Positions 8,088 through 16,668 of a stretch of DNA of 64,000 bases are shown in pieces. Below the pieces are notes generated by a model, which searched no databases, was not told where the DNA came from, and saw nothing but the letters and a program-made list of their open reading frames with translations. Source of the DNA: Thalassococcus sp. S3 (lineage in GTDB: Bacteria; Pseudomonadota; Alphaproteobacteria; Rhodobacterales; Rhodobacteraceae); NCBI RefSeq assembly GCF_004216475.1, contig NZ_CP022303.1, positions 930,001-994,000 on the forward strand. Reading direction: 5' to 3'. The number at the start of each line of letters is the position of its first letter. Positions within the stretch are counted from its first letter, which is position 1. Both the position numbers and the translations under genes were made by a program.

Positions 8088-9406
8088 AGAAATCATCTGG
8101 TGATCGGTGGGGCGGCATTCTTTTCGCGATCTCGCTGGCGTTTCTGAGCATGTTGTACGGTATCGTGTCTTCGTGGTGGGGCTGGTTTCCGGCGATCCAG
8201 ATCGGCGAAGCCCATCGCACAATGCTTGAATTACGGACCAATTGGCGCAACGATTTTGGCCTTCAACCCACGCGCCACCTTGTCGAGCCCATCGCGCCGC
8301 GGCCGGAAGGCGAGGACGGTTTCACCCTGCATCGCGACGGGGATGCGCAGCCGGGATATATCCTCATCACGGGCCTCAATCCTGATCCCGATGGAACGTT
8401 TCACATGGTCACGCTCTATGACGGGACCGGGCAGCAGGTGCATCAATGGCCGATCCGGTACGACCAGATCGACCCGGAAGGCAAGAAACCGCAGAACGTG
8501 ATGCTGCATGGCATGGAGGTCTTCGAAGACGGCTCGATCGTTGCCACGTTCGACAGCGGTTCGGCCATCACGCGTCTGGATCCGTGTGGCGAGCAGATCT
8601 GGACCCGGATCGGCAATTTCCACCATTCCATCGCTCGCGATGGTCAAGGCGCCATCGTGACCTGGCAGGACGAACGTGTTGTCTGGCTGGACGAGACAAC
8701 CGGCGAGGAGATGCGCGGGCTCGACCTTCACACGGATATCATACCGGCAGGCGACGGGGCACAGCGCGGTTACTTCGATCTCAGAACTGTCACGCAGAAC
8801 AAACTTGAGACGCCTCTGCGGTATCTCGAAGATCCCTTTCACCCGAACGATGCGGAACCACTGACGCCTGACCTCGCCGATGTTTTCCCTATGTTCGAGG
8901 TTGGAGATGTTATGATCAGCCTGCGGGAGCTGAATATGATTGCCGTTGTCGACCCCGATACGGGCCTGATGCGGTGGTGGCAGCACGGCCCGTGGATGAA
9001 GCAACACGATCCGGATTTCGAGCCGGACGGCACCATCAGCGTCTATGACAACGCCACTGGCACAGGTGCCTCCAAGATCTGGTCGGTTGATCCCTCAACC
9101 AGAGAGCTGCGAACCCTCTTCTCCGGGTCCGAGGACGTGCCATTTTACAGCTGGCAGCGCGGCAAGCATCAGCTTTTGGAGAACGGCAATATCCTTTTGG
9201 TGGAGCCGGAGCATGGCCGGGCCCTTGAGGTTGCGCCTGATGGGCAGCCGGTCTGGGAACGGCATGTCATTTGGGATGACACCTATAATACGGTGATCAC
9301 GGAAGCGCGCCACGTGCCTGCGGATTTCTTCGAAAACGGGGTGCCGTCCTGCGAAGCCGTGACCGACACCGCAAGTCTGGTGAATGATCTTCCACGTCTT
9401 GAATAG
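8084..9406 (+). CDS. Arylsulfotransferase (ASST)-like beta-propeller protein
   Basis: A 440-residue protein with one N-terminal transmembrane helix (about residues 10-30), so the bulk is probably periplasmic. The rest reads as a beta-propeller related to arylsulfotransferases: repeated blades such as 'GYILITGLNPDPDGTFHMVTLYD', 'MLHGMEVFEDGSIVATFD', 'FHHSIARDGQGAIVTWQ' and 'YSWQRGKHQLLENGNILLVEPE', with His residues on the blade edges as in ASST. Classical ASST enzymes move sulfate between phenols by a covalent sulfohistidine without PAPS. Whether this member transfers sulfate or only binds a sulfated ligand is unknown. The GTG start overlaps the previous stop. Confidence 0.65.
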   Translation: MKKSSGDRWGGILFAISLAFLSMLYGIVSSWWGWFPAIQIGEAHRTMLELRTNWRNDFGLQPTRHLVEPIAPRPEGEDGFTLHRDGDAQPGYILITGLNPDPDGTFHMVTLYDGTGQQVHQWPIRYDQIDPEGKKPQNVMLHGMEVFEDGSIVATFDSGSAITRLDPCGEQIWTRIGNFHHSIARDGQGAIVTWQDERVVWLDETTGEEMRGLDLHTDIIPAGDGAQRGYFDLRTVTQNKLETPLRYLEDPFHPNDAEPLTPDLADVFPMFEVGDVMISLRELNMIAVVDPDTGLMRWWQHGPWMKQHDPDFEPDGTISVYDNATGTGASKIWSVDPSTRELRTLFSGSEDVPFYSWQRGKHQLLENGNILLVEPEHGRALEVAPDGQPVWERHVIWDDTYNTVITEARHVPADFFENGVPSCEAVTDTASLVNDLPRLE

Positions 9407-9423
9407 ACAAAGCGGCCAAGGTT

Positions 9424-10095
9424 CTAGCCGTCCGTTTCCCCAGGATTGCCCAGATTGCGCGGCAGCGGGGGAACGACCTCTGGCACCGGACTGAGCAAAC
9501 GCTCCTTTGACATGTCGGTGACGTATCGTTTGAGCATTTCCGTGAACAAACCGATTTCAGACGACTTGTCGGCAAGGTGTGTGGCGATCTCTCCCAGATC
9601 GTCATTCGTCTTCACGGCTCGCAGGCGCGCGCACAAGTCGAGCAGCGGCATGGAGATGTCTCGCAGCACCTCTACCGCGATCCGTTCGCGCATGTCGAAA
9701 AGCTGCTCTCCGAGACCGATGTCGATCTTGAACATCCGGCTGAGGCTGCCCATGACGTGCTGAAACCGGCACATCACATGGCGCAAGCCGTCCGCCATTT
9801 CCGACACCAGGATATGCGCGCGCGATATGATTAGGCCTGGGATCTGCACAAGGAATTCGGGCAGAGAGATGACCTCGGCGTCATCGCTGATCCACGACAA
9901 ATGTTCAGAGAGCGCTGAGGCGACGTCATCCCGCAGCACATGCGACAATTCGGGGGACGTTTTGAAAGACGTACGATTCCGAAACTCAGGTCCACTCAAC
10001 TCACACGAGCGCAGTCGGGGCGTATTGTCCGCTCCGATAACGATATTCAAGAGAAGCCGTTCGGGTCCTCCAAATGCTGTCTGAACCACGGTCAT
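9424..10095 (-). CDS. Hypothetical protein divergent from the CheB-CheR fusion
   Basis: A 223-residue soluble protein I do not recognise. It begins 'MTVVQTAFGGPERLLLNIVIGAD', has a helical middle with hydrophobic heptads (for example 'LRHVMCRFQHVMGSLSRMF' near residue 105), and ends in a proline-rich tail. No catalytic motif is visible. It is convergent with the ASST-like gene (17-base gap) and divergent from the CheB-CheR-PAS gene, with which it shares a 224-base intergenic region rich in dyads. A shared signalling role is possible but is inference. The start at 10095 has a weak upstream site. Confidence 0.6.
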   Translation of the reverse strand: MTVVQTAFGGPERLLLNIVIGADNTPRLRSCELSGPEFRNRTSFKTSPELSHVLRDDVASALSEHLSWISDDAEVISLPEFLVQIPGLIISRAHILVSEMADGLRHVMCRFQHVMGSLSRMFKIDIGLGEQLFDMRERIAVEVLRDISMPLLDLCARLRAVKTNDDLGEIATHLADKSSEIGLFTEMLKRYVTDMSKERLLSPVPEVVPPLPRNLGNPGETDG

Positions 10096-10215
10096 GTGTT
10101 TGTTCGCCTCTGAAACGCGCCTTTATGTTGGTTAAAAATCGTTAACACTTTGTTAACGCTCCGCGCTATGTGTAAAGCATGGCGCGGTCATACAGGGCTG
10201 GCGCGGCAGAATGAA

Positions 10216-10295
10216 AGTGTTTCAACACTTGATCTCTTTCTATACGGATTAAAGTTGAGCGATCATTGTCGTATCGCGATACACCAATAAGGTGT
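10216..10295. promoter_or_regulatory. Dyad-rich divergent promoter region
   Basis: The intergenic stretch contains AGTGT-TTCA-ACACT (10216-10229), the perfect 12-bp palindrome GTATCGCGATAC (10271-10282) and, directly after it, ACACC-AATAA-GGTGT (10281-10295), which ends about 12 bases before the ribosome site of the CheB-CheR gene. Further up, two GTTAAC hexamers lie at about 10140-10158. These are direct observations; which are operators and which are leader-RNA hairpins cannot be told from the sequence. Confidence 0.4.
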
Positions 10296-10319
10296 TTCTA
10301 AGTTGGGTAGGAGAACAAT

Positions 10320-13300
10320 GTGAAAGACCGTAACGCCGAACAATTGACTATTATCGGCATTGGCTCTTCCGCAGGTGGACTTGAAGCAATACGCGAACTG
10401 GTCGCCACTTTGCCATCCGACGTGCCGGTGACGTATGTCGTGGTCCAGCACATGTCGCCCAACCACAAAAGTCTGATGACCGAGCTTGTTGCACGGGAAA
10501 CGAGCCTCGAAGTCAAAGACGTCGAGGATGGGATCGAGCCGCAGCCCAATACGATTTATGTGACGCCGCCAAAGACGGACGTGATCTTTTCCGCAGGAAA
10601 ACTGCACCTTATCCAGCCCAGCCCCGAACTGTCTTCTCCGAAACCATCGGTGGACCGTTTCCTGTCCAGCCTGGCAGACAGCCATGGCGAGCATACCGTC
10701 GCCGTGATCCTGTCCGGAACCGGGACGGACGGCGCCTATGGTGTGCAGGCCATCCGCGAGGCGGGCGGCATCACGATTGCCCAGGATCGCGAAAGCGCCA
10801 AATACGACGGAATGCCAACGGCGGCCGTTCAAACCGGATGTGTCGATCTAATCTTGAGCCCGCTCGACATCGGCACGCATCTGACCAAAATTCTGTCATC
10901 CCCCCGCGACTTTGATGCCTTTCGCCGAAGCGAGGTTGAACGCAGCCCGCTCTCAAGTCTGCTGCAGATCCTGTTGGCGCGGACGCGCGTTGACTTCCGT
11001 GAATACAAACAAACCACGGTCGGGCGGCGGATCGAGCGCCGTATGCTGGCGCTTGGTATCGATAATCAGGACGACTATGTCGAGTTTTGCCGTGACAATC
11101 CAAGCGCCGTTGATGCGCTGTTCAAGGATCTGCTGATCTCTGTCACACGGTTTTTCCGGGATCGCGCCCAGTTCGAGCAGTTGAACGCGATGCTGCCCAA
11201 GCTGATCGACGCCGACAAAGCGGGTCCGCTTCGTGTCTGGATCGCGGGTTGTGCGACCGGCGAAGAGGCATATTCCATCGCCATTCTGTTCGCCGAGGCC
11301 CTTGGCGGTCCCAAGGTCATACTGAAGAACCACGTCCAGATCTTTGCAACCGACATAGACCGCGAGGCGCTGCAGGTGGCCCGCCGCGGCTCTTATGGTC
11401 TTGCTGCGTTGAACGACATTCCCGACTATCTGGCCGACCAGTATCTTCTGCGTGAGAAAGACGGCGTGCGCGTAATCGACAACGTACGGTCGGCGGTCCT
11501 GTTTTCCGAACACAATGTCTGTCAGGATCCACCCTTTCAAAACATCGACCTGATCTGTTGCCGAAACCTGTTGATCTATTTCGGCAACAACCTCCAGCAG
11601 AAGGTGATGTCGCGTTTTCACTACTCGATGAAAGCCACCTCCCTTCTGTTCCTCGGAACGGCGGAAAGCGTCGCCGGCTCGGACGATCTTTTTATTCAGG
11701 ACACCCAAGCCTCTCATATCTATCGCAAAAGATCGATCAAGCGGGTTGACCAGGCGCCGATTTCCGGTCGCCGGTTTGGTCCCGCGAACAAGCGCATCAG
11801 CCCACCGGACGAAGAGTATCGCGCCGAAACAACGGACCGGCAGCTTTTCGAAGCACTGGCCATGTCGCTGGGCCAAAACTCCATCCTTGTCACCGACGAC
11901 TTTTCGATTGCCCGGGTTTACGGGGAGATCAGCAAGTTTATCGAGGTCAAGTCCACCACCAGTCTGAAAATGCATCTGGACCTCTTGCGCAGCCCCCTGC
12001 GCGAAGAGGCGCGCAGCCTTATCACGCTCTCGCTGAAACACAACGAACCGCGATCCGGCGTGCGCCACCTTTTGGCCGAAGGGGACGACGCTACGATCCG
12101 TCTGGACGTCTATCCGATCATCGCGAAAGCGATCAACGAAAGTGCCGCGCTTCTGGTGTTCAAACCGATGGAAGCGGATCGGCGCCAACTGAGCGAAGGT
12201 CCCGTACAAGCGGACGAGGATGACGTCGCGAGCGAGCGGATCAGGTCGTTGGAATCGGAGGTCGCGACCACCCGCGAAGCCTTGCAGCAAACCATTGAAG
12301 AGCTTGAGACCTCTAACGAGGAGTTGCAATCGCTGAACGAGGAACTGCAATCCACCAATGAGGAATTGCAGGCCACCAATGAAGAGCTTGAGACCTCCAA
12401 TGAGGAACTCCAATCCACCAACGAAGAGCTGATCACGGTCAATGAGGAACTGCAGGTCACGGCGGCGGAACTGACCGCTCGATCCAGCGAGCTGACCTCG
12501 GTTCTGGAAAGCGCGCCTTTCGCAATGCTTGTGGTCGACAATGCCTTGCAAGTGTCGCATGCGACCAATGCGGCCATTCGGCTATTCGACATGCAACTGC
12601 CGATCTCAAGCCCGCATGTCAGCCAATGCAAGCTGCCGGACGGCTTTCCCAGCTTCGCGCCGATCTGCAATGAGGCGTTGCGGCTGGGTCAGTCGGTCAA
12701 ACTTGAGTTTTCGTCCGGCGGCGCGCGCGTGATGCTGAACTGCTCCCCTTACTTCGATCCACGCGGGCAAATCCTGGGCGTGACGATGGTGATCAGCGAC
12801 TTCCCGGGTTTGGCGCGGGAGTTGGAGACGATCCTCAACAATACAGAATTGATGATCATGAACCGGACCGCGGACGGTAAGATCCTGAGGATCAGCTCAA
12901 ATTCCGCCAAAGCCATGAAGACGACCCGCGCGCAGGCCGAGGGCAGCATGTTGAGCGATTTTCTGGATGAAGAGACGACCAACTCAATCTTATCTGGCGA
13001 CCGGAGTGTCCTGGACGGTGAAAAAGATCATAGCCACGAGACGTATCAAATCAGGGCCAAAAACGAGGAAAAGTCGTCCTGGGTCAAGCTCGATCGGATC
13101 ATCCATCGCGGTTATGATTGGGAAGAGCCTTCGATCTATGCCATCGGTACGGACGTCTCGGATGAGATTTACGCGGCAGAGGAGGCGCGGCTTGCCTATG
13201 AGAATATGGCCAAGCTGCAGGACTTTGCCGAGACCGGTTTCTGGTCGATCGATCTTGAGCAGGACAGGCTCCAATGGTCTCCGGAAGTGTATCGGCTACA

Positions 13301-13577
13301 CGGCGTGACACCGGGTGACTTTAAGCCCTCTGTGGAAAGTGCGCTGTCGTTTTATTCGGATGATCACCGGGATGAGTTGAAATCCCTTCTGGACCGCGTA
13401 CGGGAAGAGGGGGGCGAGTTCCGCAAGCGTTTGAGCATTGTTCAGGCGGATGGTGCGAAGCTTGACGTCGAGATCCTTGGCCTCGCGCAGCGCGATGAGG
13501 CGGACAAGGTTGTGCAGATCATGGGGTTCTTCCGCAGAGCCGCGACTGGCGGATCTGGGGGCGATGCAGCAGGCTGA
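10320..13577 (+). CDS. CheB-CheR fusion protein with PAS domains
   Basis: A 1085-residue signalling protein. Residues ~8-190 form a CheB methylesterase domain ('GIGSSAGGLEAI', 'QHMSPNHKS', 'GTGTDGAYG' give the Ser-His-Asp set). Residues ~200-470 form a CheR methyltransferase with SAM loop 'GCATGEEAYS' near 310. Residues ~655-720 are an almost perfect EELxSxN heptad coiled coil, followed by two or three PAS-like regions. No histidine-kinase domain follows, unlike many relatives. The start is GTG at 10320, with TAGGAG about 6 bases upstream, and lies inside an ATG-TGA start-stop hexamer. No other chemotaxis gene is nearby, so the target may be a non-chemotaxis receptor. It overlaps the next gene by 14 bases. 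Confidence 0.88.
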   Translation: MKDRNAEQLTIIGIGSSAGGLEAIRELVATLPSDVPVTYVVVQHMSPNHKSLMTELVARETSLEVKDVEDGIEPQPNTIYVTPPKTDVIFSAGKLHLIQPSPELSSPKPSVDRFLSSLADSHGEHTVAVILSGTGTDGAYGVQAIREAGGITIAQDRESAKYDGMPTAAVQTGCVDLILSPLDIGTHLTKILSSPRDFDAFRRSEVERSPLSSLLQILLARTRVDFREYKQTTVGRRIERRMLALGIDNQDDYVEFCRDNPSAVDALFKDLLISVTRFFRDRAQFEQLNAMLPKLIDADKAGPLRVWIAGCATGEEAYSIAILFAEALGGPKVILKNHVQIFATDIDREALQVARRGSYGLAALNDIPDYLADQYLLREKDGVRVIDNVRSAVLFSEHNVCQDPPFQNIDLICCRNLLIYFGNNLQQKVMSRFHYSMKATSLLFLGTAESVAGSDDLFIQDTQASHIYRKRSIKRVDQAPISGRRFGPANKRISPPDEEYRAETTDRQLFEALAMSLGQNSILVTDDFSIARVYGEISKFIEVKSTTSLKMHLDLLRSPLREEARSLITLSLKHNEPRSGVRHLLAEGDDATIRLDVYPIIAKAINESAALLVFKPMEADRRQLSEGPVQADEDDVASERIRSLESEVATTREALQQTIEELETSNEELQSLNEELQSTNEELQATNEELETSNEELQSTNEELITVNEELQVTAAELTARSSELTSVLESAPFAMLVVDNALQVSHATNAAIRLFDMQLPISSPHVSQCKLPDGFPSFAPICNEALRLGQSVKLEFSSGGARVMLNCSPYFDPRGQILGVTMVISDFPGLARELETILNNTELMIMNRTADGKILRISSNSAKAMKTTRAQAEGSMLSDFLDEETTNSILSGDRSVLDGEKDHSHETYQIRAKNEEKSSWVKLDRIIHRGYDWEEPSIYAIGTDVSDEIYAAEEARLAYENMAKLQDFAETGFWSIDLEQDRLQWSPEVYRLHGVTPGDFKPSVESALSFYSDDHRDELKSLLDRVREEGGEFRKRLSIVQADGAKLDVEILGLAQRDEADKVVQIMGFFRRAATGGSGGDAAG

Positions 13578-14388
13578 GGATTTTCGCCGGGAAACGGATG
13601 CTCTTGCCAACATCCTGGCCAACCTTTCCGAAGATGCTTTTGAGTTGGAAACGCAGTTCAAGGCATGGATGATTGGCGATGTGATTGGGCATTTGCATAT
13701 GTTCAACGTGGCCGCGGAAGTGACCCTGAAAGGGCCTAAAACCTTCAACACATTCTTCACGCCGTTTCAGCAGGCCTTGGAGAGAGGCAGCACGTTCGTC
13801 GAAGCACAGCGGCCATGGCTTGGCGCCCTCAAAGGCACTGAATTGTTTGAGACCTGGCTGAGTACGGCACATCGCGTTGCCGATCTCTACGCGAAGGCCG
13901 ATCCGAAACAGCGAGTGGCTTGGGCCGGACCGGATATGAGCGCGCTCTCCAGCATATCGGCACGGCAGATGGAGACTTGGGCTCATGGTCAGGAAGTCTT
14001 CGACGTGCTTGGGCGCGAGCGTTACGAAACCGACCGCATCCGCAACATCGTGCACTTGGGTGCCGCCACGTTCGGATGGAGCTTCATCAATCGGGACCTG
14101 GTCGTTCCTCAAAACGTTCCGCACTTGCGACTGTCCGCGCCGTCCGGCGCAATCTGGACCTGGAATAAGCCCAGCCGGCATAATGTGATCGAGGGCCCCG
14201 CAGTGGCCTTTGCGCAGGTCGTCACGCAGGTTCGCAACATCGCTGATGTGGACCTTGACGTAACCGGTGAAACTGCGCATCGCTGGATGGAGATCGCGCA
14301 ATGCTTTGCAGGAGCCCCTTCAGATCCGCCTGTCCCGGGATCCCGCAGGAAGGCCGGGCGTGTTTTTCAAGTCAGCGCCAACAACTGA
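13564..14388 (+). CDS. TIGR03084-like / mycothiol-dependent maleylpyruvate isomerase-like protein
   Basis: A 274-residue protein of the DinB/MDMPI superfamily, resembling the TIGR03084 proteins: an N-terminal four-helix region with 'MIGDVIGHLHMFN' (about residues 35-47) carrying metal-binding His residues, 'ARQMETWAHGQEVFDVLG' near 140 with further candidate ligands, and a C-terminal sterol-carrier-like half. Such proteins are predicted metal-dependent, thiol-using enzymes of mostly unknown reaction. The start at 13564 is internal to the end of the CheB-CheR gene (14-base overlap), so the two are coupled. The reading frame is open further upstream, but that part is antisense-like and rich in Arg and Ser. 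Confidence 0.7.
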   Translation: MQQAEDFRRETDALANILANLSEDAFELETQFKAWMIGDVIGHLHMFNVAAEVTLKGPKTFNTFFTPFQQALERGSTFVEAQRPWLGALKGTELFETWLSTAHRVADLYAKADPKQRVAWAGPDMSALSSISARQMETWAHGQEVFDVLGRERYETDRIRNIVHLGAATFGWSFINRDLVVPQNVPHLRLSAPSGAIWTWNKPSRHNVIEGPAVAFAQVVTQVRNIADVDLDVTGETAHRWMEIAQCFAGAPSDPPVPGSRRKAGRVFQVSANN

Positions 14389-14402
14389 TTGACGTACCTC
14401 AA
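14385..14402. promoter_or_regulatory. Probable LacI operator in front of the regulator gene (imperfect)
   Basis: The right arm CGTACCTCAA matches the operator at 17942-17959 exactly when read in the same orientation as TTGAGGTGCGTACCTCAA; the left arm is degenerate (about 13 of 18 positions agree). It lies 35 bases before the LacI-family start and overlaps the stop codon of the upstream gene. It would fit autoregulation. Confidence 0.5.
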
Positions 14403-14436
14403 AAGGCTGGCCTAGGTTTCGAGACCGGGGGTCAGG

Positions 14437-15465
14437 ATGAGCAAACCGACTGTACATGACATCGCGAGAGAGGCCGGCGTCAGCCTGGCCACGGTGGATC
14501 GTGTGCTCAACTCCCGGCCGGGCGTCCGCGAAAAGACCGTCAAGCGGGTGAAGGATGCGGTGCAAAAGCTGGGTTATACCCGCGATATCTATGCGGCCAA
14601 TCTTGCGCGCCAGCGACGCTACGAGTTCGTGTTTGTTCTGCCGCGGGGGCCAAGCCAGTTTCTGGTGGCTTTGCGGGACGCGATCCTTGAAACGGCGGCG
14701 GGACCGCTGTCGGACCGGGCAAACATTCGCATTCTGTCCGCGCCATATTCGGACCCCGTAGCCGTCGACAAGGTGTTTCGTCAGATCGAGCAGGAACAGG
14801 TTGATGGCGTTGCAATCATGGGCAACGAAACCCCCATGGTGCGGGACGGCATCGCGCGGCTGAAGGCCAGAAATGTCGTGGTCGTGGCCTTGGTCACCGA
14901 CCAGACGAACTCGGCCCGGGATCATTTTGTTGGAATTGACAATACCGCGGCTGGTCGAACAGCGGGTGTGCTGATGGGCCGTTTCGTGGGGGATCGCGCG
15001 GGAAAGGTTGCCGTCGTCGTCAACACCATGCAGGCCCGTGACATGGTGCAGCGTCGGATGGGGTTCGACGACGTCATGGCAGAGCGCTTTCCGCATATCC
15101 AGGTGCTGCCTTCGGTCGAAGGTCGGGATGACCATGAATTGACGGCCAGGGTGACCGAACAATGTCTGCGACTGAACGAGGACGTTGTCGGGCTTTATTG
15201 TGTCGGCGCTGGCCTGAGAGGCGTGACCCAGGTCTTGCGGGGCAGGGGCCAGGCGCACGATCTTGTCGTGGTCGGACACGATCTGACGCCCCACGCCCGC
15301 GATGCGCTCGAAGCGGGGGTTGTCGACGTCATCATCAATCAAAATGCCGGCCACATCGCCCGCAGCGCGATGCGGGTTTTGCGCGCGCATTGCGACGGGG
15401 TGGAGGTGATCGCGTCGCAGGAGAAAATCCGGATCGAGATTGTCTTGCGGGAGAATTTGACCTGA
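14437..15465 (+). CDS. LacI-family transcriptional regulator of the sugar locus
   Basis: A 342-residue repressor. The helix-turn-helix and hinge helix are visible at residues 1-55 ('TVHDIAREAGVSLATVDRVLN', hinge 'YAANLAR'), followed by a periplasmic-binding-protein-like sensor domain containing 'VGIDNTAAGRTAGVLMGRF', the usual ligand-side segment. 'ATVDRVLNSRPGV' in place of 'ATVSRVLN' is typical of sugar/polyol-specific members. It is first in a run of same-strand genes for sugar isomerisation, oxidation, uptake and phosphorylation, and a shared palindrome occurs at its own promoter and twice before the binding-protein gene, so it probably controls both. The inducer is unknown. Confidence 0.87.
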   Translation: MSKPTVHDIAREAGVSLATVDRVLNSRPGVREKTVKRVKDAVQKLGYTRDIYAANLARQRRYEFVFVLPRGPSQFLVALRDAILETAAGPLSDRANIRILSAPYSDPVAVDKVFRQIEQEQVDGVAIMGNETPMVRDGIARLKARNVVVVALVTDQTNSARDHFVGIDNTAAGRTAGVLMGRFVGDRAGKVAVVVNTMQARDMVQRRMGFDDVMAERFPHIQVLPSVEGRDDHELTARVTEQCLRLNEDVVGLYCVGAGLRGVTQVLRGRGQAHDLVVVGHDLTPHARDALEAGVVDVIINQNAGHIARSAMRVLRAHCDGVEVIASQEKIRIEIVLRENLT

Positions 15466-15501
15466 CGCGTCGGCGTCAAGGGAGTTGGGAGGAGTGAGTT
15501 C

Positions 15502-16554
15502 ATGAAAACCATCCAGGGGCCAGCCTTGTTTCTGGCACAGTTTGCGGGAGACGAAGCGCCATTTTCGTCCTGGCCTGATATCACGAAGTGGGCAGCGGAA
15601 TGCGGGTATGCCGGGGTGCAGGTGCCAAGCTGGGACGACCGGCTGATCGACCTGGATCAGGCAGCGGCCTCGACCGATTATTGCGATGAATTCAAAGGGG
15701 TTGCCCGCGAAAACGGGGTTGAGGTGACGGAATTGTCCACCCATCTGCAGGGTCAGCTCGTGGCCGTTCACCCGGCATATGACAGCGCTTTCGATGGCTT
15801 TGCCGCGGAAGAGGTCCGCAACAATCCGAGCGCGCGACAAGCCTGGGCTGTCGATCAGGTAAAAAAGGCGATTACGGCCAGCCGTAACATGGGGATCGGT
15901 GCGCATGTCACCTTCTCGGGCGCGTTGGCCTGGCCGTATATCTACCCCTGGCCCCAAAGACCGGCAGGTTTGGTGGAAACGGCCTTTGATGAATTGGCGG
16001 CGCGCTGGCGCCCGATCCTGGATCACGCCGATGCATGCGGCGTAGACATTTGCTATGAGATCCACCCGGGTGAAGATCTGCATGATGGCGTGACATTCGA
16101 GATGTTTCTGGAGCGTCTGGACGGGCATGCACGCTGCAACATGCTTTATGATCCATCCCACTACGTGCTGCAGGCGCTCGATTATCTGGAAAACATCGAC
16201 ATCTATCACGAGCGCATCAAGATGTTCCACGTCAAGGATGCGGAATTGAACCCGACAGGGCGGCAGGGGGTCTATGGCGGGTATCAGTCCTGGGTGGATC
16301 GCGCGGGGCGGTTCCGGTCGCTGGGCGACGGGCAGGTGGATTTCAAGGCGGTGTTTTCGAAGCTGACCCAGTACGATTTCGATGGCTGGGCCGTGGTCGA
16401 ATGGGAATGCGCGATGAAGCATCCCGAGGACGGCGCACGCGAGGGGGCGGCCTTTGTGCGCGATCACATCATCCGCGTCACCGAGCGGGCGTTTGATGAT
16501 TTTGCCGATGGCGGGACGGACGAGGCGGCCAACCGGGCGATGCTTGGATTGTGA
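15502..16554 (+). CDS. Sugar phosphate isomerase/epimerase, AP-endonuclease-2 TIM barrel
   Basis: A 350-residue xylose-isomerase-like TIM barrel. Metal-ligand positions of the family can be followed: 'CYEIHPGED' near residue 185 (Glu, His), 'LYDPSHYVLQ' near 215 (Asp, His), 'MFHVKDAEL' near 242 (His, Asp) and 'VVEWECA' near 300 (Glu). Family members isomerise or epimerise free sugars, inosose or ketoses. It sits 36 bases after the LacI gene with a strong site (GGGAGGAG), ahead of a Gfo/Idh/MocA dehydrogenase, an isomerase-dehydrogenase pair typical of inositol-like or branched-sugar pathways. The exact substrate is not readable. Confidence 0.8.
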   Translation: MKTIQGPALFLAQFAGDEAPFSSWPDITKWAAECGYAGVQVPSWDDRLIDLDQAAASTDYCDEFKGVARENGVEVTELSTHLQGQLVAVHPAYDSAFDGFAAEEVRNNPSARQAWAVDQVKKAITASRNMGIGAHVTFSGALAWPYIYPWPQRPAGLVETAFDELAARWRPILDHADACGVDICYEIHPGEDLHDGVTFEMFLERLDGHARCNMLYDPSHYVLQALDYLENIDIYHERIKMFHVKDAELNPTGRQGVYGGYQSWVDRAGRFRSLGDGQVDFKAVFSKLTQYDFDGWAVVEWECAMKHPEDGAREGAAFVRDHIIRVTERAFDDFADGGTDEAANRAMLGL

Positions 16555-16561
16555 GCCGGGC

Positions 16562-16652
16562 GGGTGGGCCCGCCCACCCACCCCGTTTGGGGGCGCTGCC
16601 CCCATCGCCCGAAGGGCGATTCCCCCGGGATATTTTTGACCCAAAGAAGCAG
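16562..16652. repeat. Cluster of three GC-rich hairpins plus CCCCCGGGATATTTTT motif
   Basis: Three perfect inverted repeats follow one another: GGGTGGGC-CC-GCCCACCC (16562-16579), GGGGGC-GCT-GCCCCC (16589-16603) and ATCGCCC-GAA-GGGCGAT (16604-16620). They are followed by CCCCCGGGATATTTTT (from 16622) and AAAGAAGCAG. This layout looks like a mosaic intergenic repeat of the kind common in Rhodobacteraceae chromosomes. It lies inside an operon and could act as an mRNA stabiliser or attenuator. Confidence 0.55.
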
Positions 16653-16668
16653 TGGGAGGAGGTTTGGA

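Noticed and set aside
12286..12480. Tandem DNA repeat
   Set aside because: The apparent repeat encodes the heptad coiled coil of the CheB-CheR-PAS protein; it is protein-level repetition, not a CRISPR or satellite.
10953..12560. 535-codon minus-strand frame with repeated 'FLIGGLQ'-like segments
   Set aside because: The repetition is the antisense image of the EELxSxN coiled coil of the CheB-CheR-PAS protein.
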